A stretch of 64,000 nt of DNA from Triticum aestivum (GCF_018294505.1 NC_057807.1:183852920-183916919), one strand, 5' to 3'; shown: positions 31,447 through 42,832, counted from the stretch's first letter. Made by a program: numbers and translations. The notes: generated by a model not told the origin, from the sequence alone.

Positions 31447-34400
31447 ATCATCCCCAAGCTTAATTCCTGTTCGTCCTCGAGTAGGCAAATGATAAAAACA
31501 GAATTTTTGATGTGGAATGCTACCTAGCATAATTCTCAATGTAATTTTCTTTATTGTGGCATCAATGTTCAGATCCAAATGATTCGAAATAAAAGTTCAT
31601 ATTGACATAAGAAATAGTAATACTTCATGCATACTAATCAAAGCAATCATGTCTTCTCAAAATAACATGGCTAATGAAAGTTCATCCCTACAAAATTCAT
31701 ATAGTTAGGCTATGCTTCATTTTCGTCACACAAAAATTTCCCAAATTATACACCCCCGATGACAAGCCAAGCAATTGTTTCGTACTTAAATAATCTCATA
31801 CTTTTTCAACTTTCACGCAATACATGAGCGTGAGCTATGGATATAGCACTATGGGTGGAATAGAATATTATGATGGGGATTGTGTGGAGAAGACAAAAAA
31901 AGAGAAAGTCTCGCATTGACGAGGATAATCAATGGGCTATGGAGATGCCCATTAATTGATGTCAACATGAGGAGTAGGGATTGCCATGCAACGGATGCAC
32001 TAGAGCTATAAATGTATGAAAGTTCAACAAAAGAAAACTAAGTGGGTGTGCATCCAACTTGCTTGCTCACGAAGACCTAGGGCATTTTGAGGAAGCCCAT
32101 CGTAGGAATATACAAGCCAAGTTCTATAATGAAAAATTCCCACTAGTATAAGAAAGTGACAACATATGAGACTCGCTATATGAAGAACATGGTGCTACTT
32201 TGAAGCACAAGTGTGGAAAAAGAGATAGTAACATTGCCCCCTTTTTGTTTATTTTATTTTTTTCTTTTTTTTTCTTTTGGGCCTTTCTTTTTTTTTGGCC
32301 TTTTTTTTCTTTGGCCTTTCTTTTTTTTCTTTTTGGCCTTTTTTTTGTGGACGTTGCTCTAATAATGATGATCATCACACTTTTATTGGTTTACAACTCA
32401 TGAATTACAACTCAAAACTAGAACAACATATGACTCTATATGAATGCCTCCGGCGGTGTACCGGGATGGGCAATGAATCAAGAATGACATGTATGAAAAA
32501 TTATGCAAAGTGGCCTTGCCACAAATACGATGTCAACTACATGATCATGCAATGGCAATATGACAATAGTAATGCGTGTCATGATGATAAACCGAACGAT
32601 GGAAAGTTGCATGGCAATATATCTCGGAATGGCTATGGAAATGCCATAATAGGTAGGTATGGTGGCTGTTTTGAGGAAGATATAAGGAGGTTTATGTGTG
32701 ATAGAGTGTATCATATCACGGGGTTTGGATGCACAGGCGAAGTTTGCACCAACTCTCAAGGTGAGAAAAGGCAATGCACGATACTGAAGAGGCTAGCAAT
32801 GATGGAAAGGTAAAACTGCGTATAATCCATGGACTCAACATTAGTCAAAAGAACTCATATACTTATTGCAAAAATCTACAAGTCATCAAAAACCAAGCAC
32901 TACGCGCATGCTCCTAGGGGGGTAGATTGGTAGGAAAAGACCATCGCTCGTCCCCGACAGCCACATAAGGATGCACAATCCAAGGACACCTCATGTTACA
33001 AATTTGTTACACAACTTTAACCATACGTGCATGCTACGGGACTTGATAACTTCAACACAAGCATTCTTTAAATTCATAATCACCCAACTAGCATTACTTT
33101 AATATCACTACCTCCATAGCTCAAAACAATTATCAAGTATCAAATTGATCATAGCATCCAATTCACTTCCTATGATAGTTTTTATTATACCCAACTTGGA
33201 TGCCCACCATTCTAGGACCAATTTTCTAACCATAGCAAATAACATGCTGTTCTAAGAGACTCTCAAAATAATATAAGTGAATAATGAGATACTAGCAATT
33301 TCTACAAAATTAAGCCACCGCCGTGCTCTAAAAGATATAAGTGAAGCACTAGAGCAAAAACTATCTAGCTCAAAATATAGAAGTGAAGCACATAGAGTAT
33401 TCTAATAAATTCCAATCAAGTGGGCTTCTCACAAAAGGTGTGTACAGCAAGTATGATTGTGGAAAACTAAAAAGCAAAAACTAATGTCATACAAGACGCT
33501 CCAAGCAAAACACATATCATGTGGCGAATAAAAATATAGCTCCAAGTAAAGTTACCAATAAACGAAGACGAAAGAGGGGATGCCTTCCGGGGGCATCCCC
33601 AAGCTTAGGCTTTTGGCTATTCTTGAATATCTTGGGGTGCCATGGGCATCCCCAAGCTTAGGCTCTTGCCTCTCCTTATTCCATAGTCCATCAAATCTTT
33701 ACCCAAAACTTGAAAACTTCACAACACAAAACTCAACAGGAAATCTCATAAGCTCCGTTAGTGAAAGAAAGGAAAACCACCACATAACGTACTGTAATGA
33801 ACTCATTATTTATTTATATTGGTGTTAAACCTACTGTATTTCAAGTTCTCTATGGTTCATACCACTAAATACTAGCCATAGATGCATCAAAATAAGCAAA
33901 CAACACACGAAAAACAGAATCTGTCAAAAACAGAACAGTCTGTAGCAATCTGTAACCCACGAATACTTCTAGATGTCTAAAACTCCTACCAAAATAGGAA
34001 GTCCTGGAAAAATTTTCTGTTGATCTACAGCAAAAAGAATCAACGCAAAATCACGTTTCTGAGATTTAACAAAACTAATTTTGTGCGCGCAAAGTTTCTG
34101 TTTTTCAGCAGAATCAAATTAACTATCACCATAGGTTATCCTATAGGTTCTACTTGGAACAAACACTAATTAAAACATAAAAACACATCTAAACAGAAGG
34201 TAGATGCAAAATTTATTGAATAACAGCAAGGAAAAATATGGGGTTGTCTCCTAACAAGCGCTTTTCTTTAAAGCCTTTTAGCTAGGCATTGATAATTTTA
34301 ATGATGCTCACATGAAAGACAAAAATTGAACCGCAAAGAGAGAATCATGAAACACGTGACAAAACATCTAATCTAACACACTTCCTATGCATAGGAATAT

Positions 34401-34470
34401 TATAAGCAAAAAATTGCAAGGGAAGCAAAAACTAGCATATGCAAGGAAGAAGAAAGAGACGATAGCAATC
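31447..34470 (-). other. Non-coding interior with repeated PPT-like words
   Basis: No protein-coding homology. The word (c/t)catccccaagctta (minus strand TAAGCTTGGGGATG) abuts the 3' LTR at 31448-31463 as the likely PPT and recurs at 33592-33610 and 33646-33664, and again at 34880-34898 inside the broken ORF. A 113-bp T-rich tract lies at 32236-32348. Confidence 0.55.
32236..32348 (+). repeat. Pyrimidine-rich low-complexity tract
   Basis: Runs of T and C broken by regularly spaced ggcc (ggcctttcttttttttt and close variants, about five times). It accounts for the Phe/Leu-rich open frames here. Confidence 0.9.
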
Positions 34471-35127
34471 TCAACATGACGAGAGGTAATTTAGTAAGAT
34501 AAAAAATTTACGACCATATTTTCCTCTCTCATAATAATTACATGTAGGATCATAGGAAAATTCAACAAAATAGATATCACATAACATATTCTCAACACGA
34601 TCCACATGCATGTGAAGTTGACACTCTTCCAAAATAGTGGGTTTATCATTAACTAAAGTCATGACCTCTCCAAACCCACTTTTATCAAAAACACCATAAG
34701 ATTGAACATTCTCCAAGTATGTGGGATATAATGTTTACATTCTTCCAAACCCACTTTCAATATTATTGCAAACACTATTATCAATCTCATATTCATCATG
34801 GGGCTTAAATAAATTTTCAAGATAAGAAGAATCACCCCAATCATGATCATTGCAACAAGTAGTAGACATAGCAAAACTAGCATCCCCAAGCTTAGGGTTT
34901 TGCATAGCACAATTGACATGAAGAGAATTTATAGTAACATCATTGTAATCATGCTTTTTATTCAAAGAGTTATCATGAATCTCTTCATAAATTTCTTCAT
35001 CATAATTTTCAGATTCACAAATTTCCAGCAAAGCTTCATAAAGATAATCTAGTGCACAAAACTCACTAGCAATTGGTTCGTCATAATTGGATCTCTTAAA
35101 AAGATTAGCAAGCGGATGAGGATCCAT
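34471..35127 (-). pseudogene. Unknown acidic protein of the non-autonomous element, frameshifted
   Basis: First ORF after the PBS on the element's coding strand, hence in gag position. It starts MDPHPLANLFKRSNYDEPIA at 35127; an acidic segment (LLEICESENYDEEIYEEI) and DHDWGDSSYLENLF follow. The frame closes at 34735; after a shift it continues as MENVQSYGVFDKSGFGEVMT, VENMLCDIYFVEFSYDPTCN and YYERGKYGRKF to 34471. I recall similar proteins next to many copies of this LTR in wheat, so it is probably a family gene and not chance. It shows no gag, zinc-finger or enzyme motif. Function unknown. Confidence 0.55.
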
Positions 35128-35356
35128 AGATCTTAGCTTCTCTGTTTAGCAATAAATAAACAACTATTCCAACTAAACAACCAAATGAGCCAAGTAAGAC
35201 ATCAAAGCAAAAGAAAAGACGAACAGAAGAAAGGCGAATAAAACGGCAAGGGTGAAGTGGGGGAGAGGAAAACGAGAAGCAAATGGCAAATAATTTAAAT
35301 GTGAGGGAGATGAGTTTGTGATGGGTACTTGGTATGTCTTGACTTGAGCGAAGACC

Positions 35357-35374
35357 TCCCCGGCAACGGCGCCA
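35357..35374 (-). other. Primer-binding site TGGCGCCGTTGCCGGGG
   Basis: Minus strand, 11 nt from the 5' LTR. A classic plant gypsy primer site, probably tRNA-Asp from memory; it shows the element's orientation. Confidence 0.75.
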
Positions 35375-35385
35375 GAAATCCTTCT

Positions 35386-36962
35386 TGCTACGTCTTGAGC
35401 TTGCGTTGGTTTTCCTTGAAGAGGAAAGGGTGATGCAGCAATAGTAGTGTAAGTATTTCCCTCAGTTTTTGAGAATCAAGGTATCAATCCAGTAGGAGGC
35501 TCCTCAAAAGTCCCACGCACCTACACAAACAAACAAAGAACTCGCAACCAACGCAATAAAGGGGTTGTCAATCCCTTCACGGCCACTTGCGAAAGTGAGA
35601 TCTGATAGAGATAGTATGATAAGATAAATATATTTTTGGTATTTTATAATATAGATTGGAAAAGTAAAGATGCAAATAAAAGTTGGTTGAAAGCTTATAT
35701 GATAAAAGATAGACCCGGGGGCCATAGGTTTCACTAGTGGCTTCTCTCGAGAGCATAAGTATTACGGTGGGTGAACAAATTACTGTCGAGCAATTGATAG
35801 AAAAGCGAAGAATTATGAGATTATACAGGCATGATCATGTATATAGGCATCACGTCCGCGACAAGTAAACCGACTCCTGCCTGCATCTACTACTATTACT
35901 CCACACATCAACCGCTATCCAGCATGCATCTAGAGTATTAAGTTCACAAGAATAGAGTAACGCATTAAGAAAGATGAAATGATGTAGAGGGATAAACTCA
36001 TGCAATATGATATAAACCTCATCTTTTTATCCTCGATGGCAACAATACAATACGTGCCTTGCTGCCCCTACTGTCACTGGGAAAGGACACCGCAAGATTT
36101 AACCCAAAGCTAAGCACTTCTCCCATTGCAAGAAAGATCAATCTAGTAGGCCAAACCAAACTGATAATTCGAAGAGACTTGCAAAGATAACTTAATCACA
36201 CATAAAAGAATTCAGAGGAGATTCAAATATTTCTCATAGATAAACTTGATCATAAACCCACAATTCATCGGATCTCGACAAACACACCGCAAAAAGAGTT
36301 ACATCGAATAGATCTCCAAGAAGATCGAGGAGAACATGGTATTGAGATACAAAAAGAGAGAAGAAGCCATCTAGCTAATAACTATGGACCCGAAGGTATG
36401 TGGTAAACTACTCACAACTCATCGGAGGGGCTATGGTTTTGATGTAGAAGCCCTCCGTGGTCAATTCCTCCTCCGACGGAGCGCCGACGAAGGCTCCAAG
36501 ATGGGATCTCGCGGATACAGAAGGTTAAAGCGGTGGAAATAGTTTTTCGTTGGCTCCCTGGATGTTCTCGAGGTACGTGGGTATATATAGGAGGAAGAAG
36601 TAGGTCGGTGGCCACCCGAGGGGCCGACGAGATAGGGGGCGCGCCCTGTAGGGGTGGGCGCACCCTCCACCCTTGTGGCCGCCTCAGCTGCTTCTTGACT
36701 TGCACTCCATGTCCTCTGGATCATGTTCGTTCCAAAAATCACGCTCCCGAAGGTTTCAATCCGTTTGGACTCCGTTTGATATTCCTTTTCTTCAAAATAC
36801 TGAAGTAGGCAAGAAAAAAACAGCAATGAGGGCTTGGCCTCCGATTAGTAGGTTAGTCCCAAAAATGATATAAATGTGCAAAATGAATCCCATAAACATC
36901 CAAAACGGGTAATAAAATAGCATGGAACAATCAAAAATTATAGATACGTTGGAGACGTATCA
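35386..36962 (-). repeat. 5' LTR of the non-autonomous element
   Basis: 1577 bp, partner of 29875-31446; followed by the target duplication cccac. Confidence 0.92.
36582..36588 (-). promoter_or_regulatory. TATA-like box in the 5' LTR
   Basis: TATATA on the minus strand in the context CCTATATATACCCACG, ~375 bp into the LTR; the same word occurs in the other LTR near 31070-31078. Confidence 0.4.
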
Positions 36963-37270
36963 CCCACCATGCAGAAGAAAGAGTGAGACAATCTCGAGAG
37001 AGTGGCCTAGATAGACAACGTGTGTGCGTGCGCATGAGAGGAGGCGTCTACATAGGCAATGCATGTATCTACCGAGAGAGGGTGGGAGGGAGAGAGAGAG
37101 CTTGGCATAGAGTGCAATGGCGGGTGTGTGAGGTAGATCCATTTGATAACAGAGTGGAAAAGGGGGGTTGTGTAGTTGAGAGAGTTAGAGATCGAAACAT
37201 GGAGAGAAATAATGAACATGTTTCGGAAACCGATAGCTTCCTAAGGTGGTTAGGAGAGGAAGATTGATCG
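36963..37270. repeat. ~190-bp tandem array (right part, degenerate)
   Basis: Continues the array after the LTR element: gagagagtggcctagatagacaacgtgtgtg matches gagagagtgggag..cctagatagacaatctgcgtg of the previous unit. It then degenerates into gagaga-rich sequence to about 37270. Confidence 0.5.
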
Positions 37271-37297
37271 ATAAAGGAAGTATGTAGCGTGCATGCC

Positions 37298-37990
37298 GAG
37301 GGGGGTGGGGCTAAAAACAACATTTGAATGTAGATAGTATGAGACTTAATATCGACATTTCAATTTAGTGTACATTATAAGATTTGAATTGAGGACCATG
37401 TATATGCCTTCCATAATTATTTCAAATTCGTGCCATACTAGGTTTGGAAAAGTTGACATTGACTCGATTGTTGTGCTATTTTGTAGGTCATAAGTTTGAA
37501 TCCACCCAAAGTTTTCTCACTGCCATGGTGTTCATCATATACACATGAATTTGTATTAAAAAAGTAGTGTGGATACCTTGAAATGCGAAATCCACATTAG
37601 AATTGGAGATTGCTATGTGACATACACTCCAATTCAAATAACTCCTCATTAATTAATGTATATTATCTAGTTTCGAATGACTAATTATTTGCAAGGAAAA
37701 CACGGGCATGGTAATACATACAGATTCGTTTGCAAATGGAAGAAGATTCATTTGCATTCACAAATGTAGGCGCAATAGGTAGACCAGGGTCGTGTCGTGG
37801 TGGTCGTGTGTGTCGTACGGACGCTAGCACCCAGCCACCCACCCCCTCCCTCCCCCTGCCCCCCCCCCCCCCCCCCCAAAAAAAAGAACGACGACAAAAT
37901 ATGTTCGCGCTTCCACGTTCAGATTGAAATAACTGGAGACCCCAATTCAAGCCCTGCAAAATCTCCATTCTCCACTATCCCCTTCCGTGC
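37298..37990. repeat. Duplicated segment, copy B, right half
   Basis: Collinear with 6607-7056 joined to 16519-16900. It has no MITE, no (GT)n and no Tat element: tgtggataccttgaaatgcg is the empty site of the 9.46-kb insertion. A C20/A9 homopolymer block (37859-37886) is private to B. Confidence 0.7.
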
Positions 37991-38845
37991 CCAGAGCGCT
38001 CAAATCCCTAATTTTCCGCCAACCCAAGCAAAGTTTGAATCATCTCGTCTCTTTCCCCAACTCGGTGCCGGACAATGATGACGAAGACGACGGCCGTGCT
38101 TCACCACCACACCAGAGCTACCTCATCTACGCCCTCGTCCACCGCACCGGGTGGTCCACCAACAACGTCTGCCGCTGCAGCCGACGTGCCTCACAGACAC
38201 CAACTTCCACTGCATCAGGTGTGCTTCACCGACACCATCTTCCACCTCACCGGGGCTACTTCACGGAGCACATCGTCGCACCTTCGCCCCCCGAGGCCAA
38301 TTGGGCTTCACCAATGGTGTCGTCCACCGCATTGTATCGCTCCGCTGCCACTCAAGATCTGAATCCATCATCACCCTCAACGGCTCTGAAGTAACCCGCA
38401 CTCTAGCTAGGCGAGCATGCCCAAACGCCAGCCCGAACTAGGTATCGACATATCACTCCGTTGTGCACTATCCCGGCGATGTTTGGATATTCTTTCACTG
38501 CTCTCTTAGCTTACACGCCCATGCAACTCTGACTTTAACTCTTATTTCTTCTGGAGATATCATCTGAAACAAGCAAAATCATTTTTTAGCGAAGCATGAC
38601 GACGCTACAGGATCTAGTACATATCATGCACACCGATATAACCTTGTAAGTACCTGTCCTCTTATTTGACAACAGCAAGGTTGATTCCTCTTATTTGATC
38701 AACCATTCGCCATGTAAAAAACGTAGAGGGGGGTGCAAGGAGCACAAGGCCTGCACATCCAAGCAAATGGTAACATGGACTTGTACATGGGACATCCCAA
38801 GCGCAAGCAGAGCTGTAGTGAGCCTGTACAACGAGCTAGCGTAAG
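37985..38845 (+). other. Gene-like region downstream of copy B (unrecognised)
   Basis: Follows the promoter-like duplicated segment. 38075-38400 is His/Pro/Ser/Thr-rich in all frames, with a ~55-bp degenerate repeat (gcttcaccgacaccatcttccacc and relatives). Two plausible donors follow, accttgtaagtacc at 38644 and gctagcgtaagtcc at 38842. The last segment reads GLHIQANGNMDLYMGHPKRK then QSCSEPVQRAS and has a paralogue at 40562-40662. It looks like the 5' end of a multi-exon gene, possibly degenerate. I recognise no family. Confidence 0.3.
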
Positions 38846-38892
38846 TCCCTGTGTTTCATTTAATTTGTACTGGCCTACGGGTATGATTTGTG

Positions 38893-39892
38893 TGCAGTGG
38901 CGGATCCATGAATTCAAGTTACCAGGGGCGAAAAATTAACTTAAAAAGTACGAAGGCACTTGCACTATGGAAATCAACATAACTTGAGAAATGTGAAGCT
39001 ACATGAACTTTGAAAACCAGCTTATGATCCAAAGTAGTTCCAAATTATAAAACACTAAATGATGTAAGAACCAAAAAACACAAAATGCAACATGGTGTAC
39101 AAGGACTACTAACATGGTCTGTACCTGCTTGAAGTATTCGTCCTCTGGCTGAAAATATCAAAGTGTAATTGCACCTATAACCAGTGCGCAAACTGCATAT
39201 CAATATATCTATCCCGCACAAGTAGGACAATAGTTTCAAACAACAAATTAGAGAAGTATTTATGCTACGTTGTCATGATACGGGGACTTTCTGGTAGATG
39301 GCCTTGACATTTCCTCAAGCCATGAAAATGTACTATAATTTGCTTGTCTTCAATGCCTGCAAATCTCTTTGTCTCTGTCAACATAGCAGATCCTCATTAG
39401 ACACTAAATCCTTCAATGGGAGCTTGCAAAATGCTTGCATTAGATCCCTCATTATACAATATATGTTCATCACCAGGAGCATGTAAAATGTTTGCATCAA
39501 ATCCTTCATTAGCAGTCTGTTCATTAGACACTTCAGGCTCAAGAACAACATGAGCTTGTATGTTTGCATCGGAAACTTGATTAGATACATCAGGTTCAGT
39601 TAGTTCAGTATTGATTGGGGGAGTTATAAAATAAGAAGAAATTGGTTTCATTTTCTCATAGATTCCCTACATACAAGCAGTTTTACAACACCACCAGGTT
39701 TAACTATTGACCAGAAATTGAACAGTTGAATTAGATATAATCAGGGATGTGATGTACCTGCTCGTTGCGCATGCTGCTCTTGCAGCCTGTGACTATCCGT
39801 TTGCGCAAGCTCGATGCCATGCCCGTGCTGCCACCGCTGCCTCCCATGCAGGCTACACCCAGGGTTGGATCTTCATCTTCTTGCCCTTCCAT
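38893..39892 (-). mobile_element. Possible hAT-like DNA-transposon fragment
   Basis: Begins gcagtggcggatccatgaatt and ggggcgaaaaa on the plus strand. This is a sequence I associate with the 3' ends of plant hAT/ZMYM1-like genes and transposons read on the minus strand. It contains a two-exon minus-strand ORF. No second inverted end or target duplication was found, so the call is tentative. Confidence 0.25.
39397..39892 (-). pseudogene. Two-exon minus-strand ORF, N-terminus of a possible TTF/hAT-like protein
   Basis: Exon 1 is 39892-39758: 45 codons starting MEGQEDEDPTLGVACMGGSG and ending SSMRNEQ, with donor CAG|GTACAT. Exon 2 runs from 39666 (acceptor TATGTAG|GGAATC) to the stop at 39397: GIYEKMKPISSYFITPP, then EPDVSNQVSDANIQAHVVLE and loose repeats (FDANILHAP, SNASILQAP). 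The junction keeps phase, which is evidence for the model. The basic-aromatic 'KPISSYF' opening resembles the start of grass TTF-zinc-finger/hAT dimerisation proteins, but the TTF and transposase domains are absent. It is truncated and probably non-functional. Confidence 0.4.
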
Positions 39893-40548
39893 TCTCTTGA
39901 AGCCCGGCAACCGGCGTCCAACGAGGGCGCGAGGAAGTGTTGTGTTGGTCTGTCTAGCGGCGGCTAGGTTAGGAGTGAACCAGACTGGAGGCTGGAGCGA
40001 ACGAATTGGGATTTTCCTGCTGTCGATCGATATGGGAGGCGCTCATTTGGGCCGTGAGCCCGCTATAGGGCCTGCCATGCACTTACATTATTGGCCCATC
40101 CAAATTGATTTTTTTCTTCATTTTTTACATTGCCTGTTCGTGCGTTGGGACGAACAAAACTAGCCTGGGCCAACCTAGACGATTCAAACTAGGTGCACAC
40201 ACTCCAGCCACCCCAGACGGTCGCCCATACCAACCCCTACGGTGGCGTCGCCTCTTTTTGCATGTATGATTGGGGTAGGGAAAAATATTCCAATGGCGCT
40301 TTTGATTTACCCACATAATGGTTGAATTGCTTATTTCTATGAACCGAGTTCGCCAATAATGTGAAGGATGCCAGTATTTTCATCCTATTGTAGATTTCTT
40401 AGATATCGATATGCCAAATGTAATCGCATGAAATATACAGTAAAAGCCAGTGTGATGTGTGTGGCTACAACTAGTCTGACAACCCGTCCTTATATGACAT
40501 ATCAAGGACGCACCATCTTATCAGATTAACCATACGACTTACGAATGC
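39893..40548. other. Non-coding DNA between the hAT-like fragment and the second exon copy
   Basis: No gene or terminal repeat recognised. It ends in an intron-like stretch closing at acgaatgcag (40541-40550), a plausible 3' splice site for the following exon. Confidence 0.35.
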
Positions 40549-40662
40549 AGTGTGGGAAGAAAGAAGTATTGGGACTGCGTATCCAAGCAATTGATGCCAT
40601 GGACTCCTTCGTAGAACCTTGTAAGCGAAAAAGAAGTTGCAGTGTGCCTGTACAAAGAGCTA
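40549..40662 (+). other. Exon-like block, paralogue of 38733-38842
   Basis: After the acceptor cag at 40548-40550, one frame reads GKKEVLGLRIQAIDAMDSFV then EPCKRKRSCSVPVQRAS, ending before gtaact. The block at 38733 reads GLHIQANGNMDLYMGHPKRK then QSCSEPVQRAS. Matching residues GL-IQA, MD and KRK-SCS-PVQRAS in the same frame suggest two copies of one exon. Family unknown. Confidence 0.4.
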
Positions 40663-41101
40663 GTGTAACTTCAGTTACCTGCTTCTCGAAATTTTAGTTA
40701 GCCACTTATTGCAAAATTGTTCAATTATGTTGTTTGGCTTAATTTAGTTTGCTACTGATTACATAATGCCACAACCTACTAACCCTATTATAGAGTGTGC
40801 CTATCTATGTCTTTGATACTTACTGTTAAGAATTACCTGTTTACCTGAACTTAAATAGCTACTTAAGCACGTAGATAGCTGGTCATATGTACTTCTAGGG
40901 TGCAACAGAATTCACATGTAATTTATGTTCTGATACCCTGTTTGTTTAAATGGTTTGGTGTTATCACTTGTAGCACTAGTAATGTTTGCATGTTCATAGG
41001 TAGACAACTGTCAGGTTTATGTGAGGGGCACTATCTTTTTAACTTATATATATGTGTTGGAATCATTTTTCTTACATCAAACAAATTTACAGATGTTTGT
41101 G
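40663..41101. other. AT-rich DNA before the copia insertion
   Basis: Nothing recognised. The last five bases, ttgtg (41097-41101), are the candidate target duplication of the copia element; its partner is outside the window. Confidence 0.4.
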
Positions 41102-42818
41102 TGAAGGAAATATGCCCAAGAGGCAATAATAAAGTTGTTATTTATATTTCCATATATCATATACATGTTTAATATTCATGCTAGAATTGTATTAACCGGA
41201 AACTTAGTACATGTGTGAATACATCGACAAAACATAGTGTCCCTAGTATGCCTCTACTTGACTAGCTCATTAATCAAAGATGGTTGTGTTTCCTGACCGT
41301 AGACATGTATTGTCATTTGATGAACGGGATCACATCATTAGAGAATGATGTGATGGACAAGACCCATCCGTTAGCATAGCATTATGATCGTTACAGTTTT
41401 ATTGCTACTGCTTTCTTAATGACTTACACATGTTCCTCTCACTATGAGATTATGCAACTCCCGAATACCGGAGGAACACCTTGTGTGCTATCAAGCGTCA
41501 CAACATAACTAGGTGATTATACAGATGCTCTACAAGTGTCTCCGAAGGTGTTTGTTGGGTTGGATAGATCGAGAATAGGATTTGTCACTCCATGTATCAG
41601 AGAGGTATCTCTGGGCCCTCTCGGTAATGCTCATCACTATAAGCGTTGCAAGCAATGTGACTAATGTGTTAGTTGCGGGATGAAGCATTACGGAACGAGT
41701 AAAGAGACTTTCCAGTAAAGAGATTGATGATACCGATGATCGAATCTCGGGCAAGTAACATACCGATGAGAAAGGGAACAACGTATGTTGTTGTGCAGTT
41801 TGACTGATAAAGATCTTCGCAGAATATGTAGGAGCCCATATGAGCATCCAGGTTCCGATATAGGTTATTGATCGGAGATGTGTCTCAATCATGTCTACCT
41901 AGTTCTCGAACCCGTAGGGTCCGCACGCTTAACGTTCGATGACGATTTGTATTATGAGTTATGTGTTTTTGATGACCAAAGTTTGGTCGGAGTCCCAGAT
42001 GAGATCACAGACATGACGAGGAGTCTCGAAATGGTTGAGACATAAAGAATAATATATTGGATGATGTTATTTGGACACCGAAGGAGTTCCGAGAGGTACC
42101 GGGTAAAAACGGAGTGCCGGAGGGGTTACCGGAACCCCCCGGGAAGCAATGGGCCATCATGTGCCATAGGGGAGAGAGAGGACAGCCCACAAGGGGGTGT
42201 CGCCCCCCCCCCCCATGGGGAGTCCAAATAGGATTAGGGGAGGGGGCACGGTCCCCCTTTCCCACTCCCTCTCCCTCTCCCTTCCATCTTCCCCCTTCCA
42301 CAAAAGGGAATCCTACTAGGACTTGGAGTCCTAGTAGGACTCCTCTCTCTTGGCGTGCCCAACAGGGTCGGCCGACCTCCCCCTCTCACCTCTATATACG
42401 GAGGCAAGGTAGCACCCCAAAGCACATCAATTGTTCTTGCAGTGCCCCCCTCCACCGTTTACTCCTCTGGTCATAGCGTCGTAGTGCTTAGGTGAAGCCC
42501 CGCGCGGATCACATCATCAACACTGTCGCCACGCCATCGTGCTAACGGAACTCTCCCTCGACCCTTTACTAGATCAAGAGTTCGAGGGACGTCATCGAGC
42601 TGAACGTGTGCTGAACACGGAGGTGCCGTACATTCGGTACTTGCATCGGTTGGATCGTCAAGACGTTCGACTACATCAACCGCGTTAACTAATGCTTCCG
42701 CTTTCGGTCTACGAGGGTACATGGACACACTCTCCCCCTCTCATTGCTATGCATCTCCTAGATAGATCTTACGTGATCATAGGAAACTTTTCGAAATTGC
42801 ATGCTACGTTCCCCAACA
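41102..42818 (+). repeat. 5' LTR of the BARE-like copia
   Basis: 1717 bp, tgaaggaaat to gttccccaaca. The partner from 48035 matches over its first ~550 bp. Contains a C13 run at 42200-42213. Confidence 0.85.
42393..42399 (+). promoter_or_regulatory. TATA-like box in the BARE-like LTR
   Basis: tatatac in cacctctatatacgg, downstream of a G/C-rich stretch and about 425 bp before the PBS, a usual position for the copia core promoter. Confidence 0.45.
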
Positions 42819-42819
42819 T

Positions 42820-42832
42820 TGGCATCGGAGCC
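42820..42832 (+). other. Primer-binding site of the BARE-like copia
   Basis: tggcatcggagcc, two changes from the tRNA-iMet site tggtatcagagcc, 1 nt after the LTR. Confidence 0.75.

Larger units (their letters stand above)
29875..36962 (-). mobile_element. Non-autonomous LTR retrotransposon with Athila-type primer site, antisense
   Basis: 7088 bp between LTRs 29875-31446 and 35386-36962, with a perfect target duplication cccac (29870-29874, 36963-36967). Read on the minus strand it starts TGATACGTCTCC and ends GACGTAGCA. The internal 3.94 kb has no gag, protease, RT or integrase that I can recognise; only a broken unknown ORF near the PBS is present. The primer site TGGCGCCGTTGCCGGGG is of the kind I associate with Athila-lineage gypsy elements. 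Movement must depend on proteins from a relative. I have seen this LTR type often in Triticeae but will not name the family. Confidence 0.88.

Noticed and set aside
32200..32813. 178-codon plus-strand frame rich in Phe, continuing to 32813
   Set aside because: Starts in a T-rich low-complexity tract on the non-coding strand of an LTR element; the rest has no known pattern.
37730..38078. Proline-rich frames across the C20 run
   Set aside because: Produced by the homopolymer and flanking repeats; they cross the end of the duplicated promoter-like segment with no start context.
42005..42476. Gly/Pro-rich frames on both strands
   Set aside because: Inside the copia LTR around a C13 run; not conserved in pattern and no retroelement motif.
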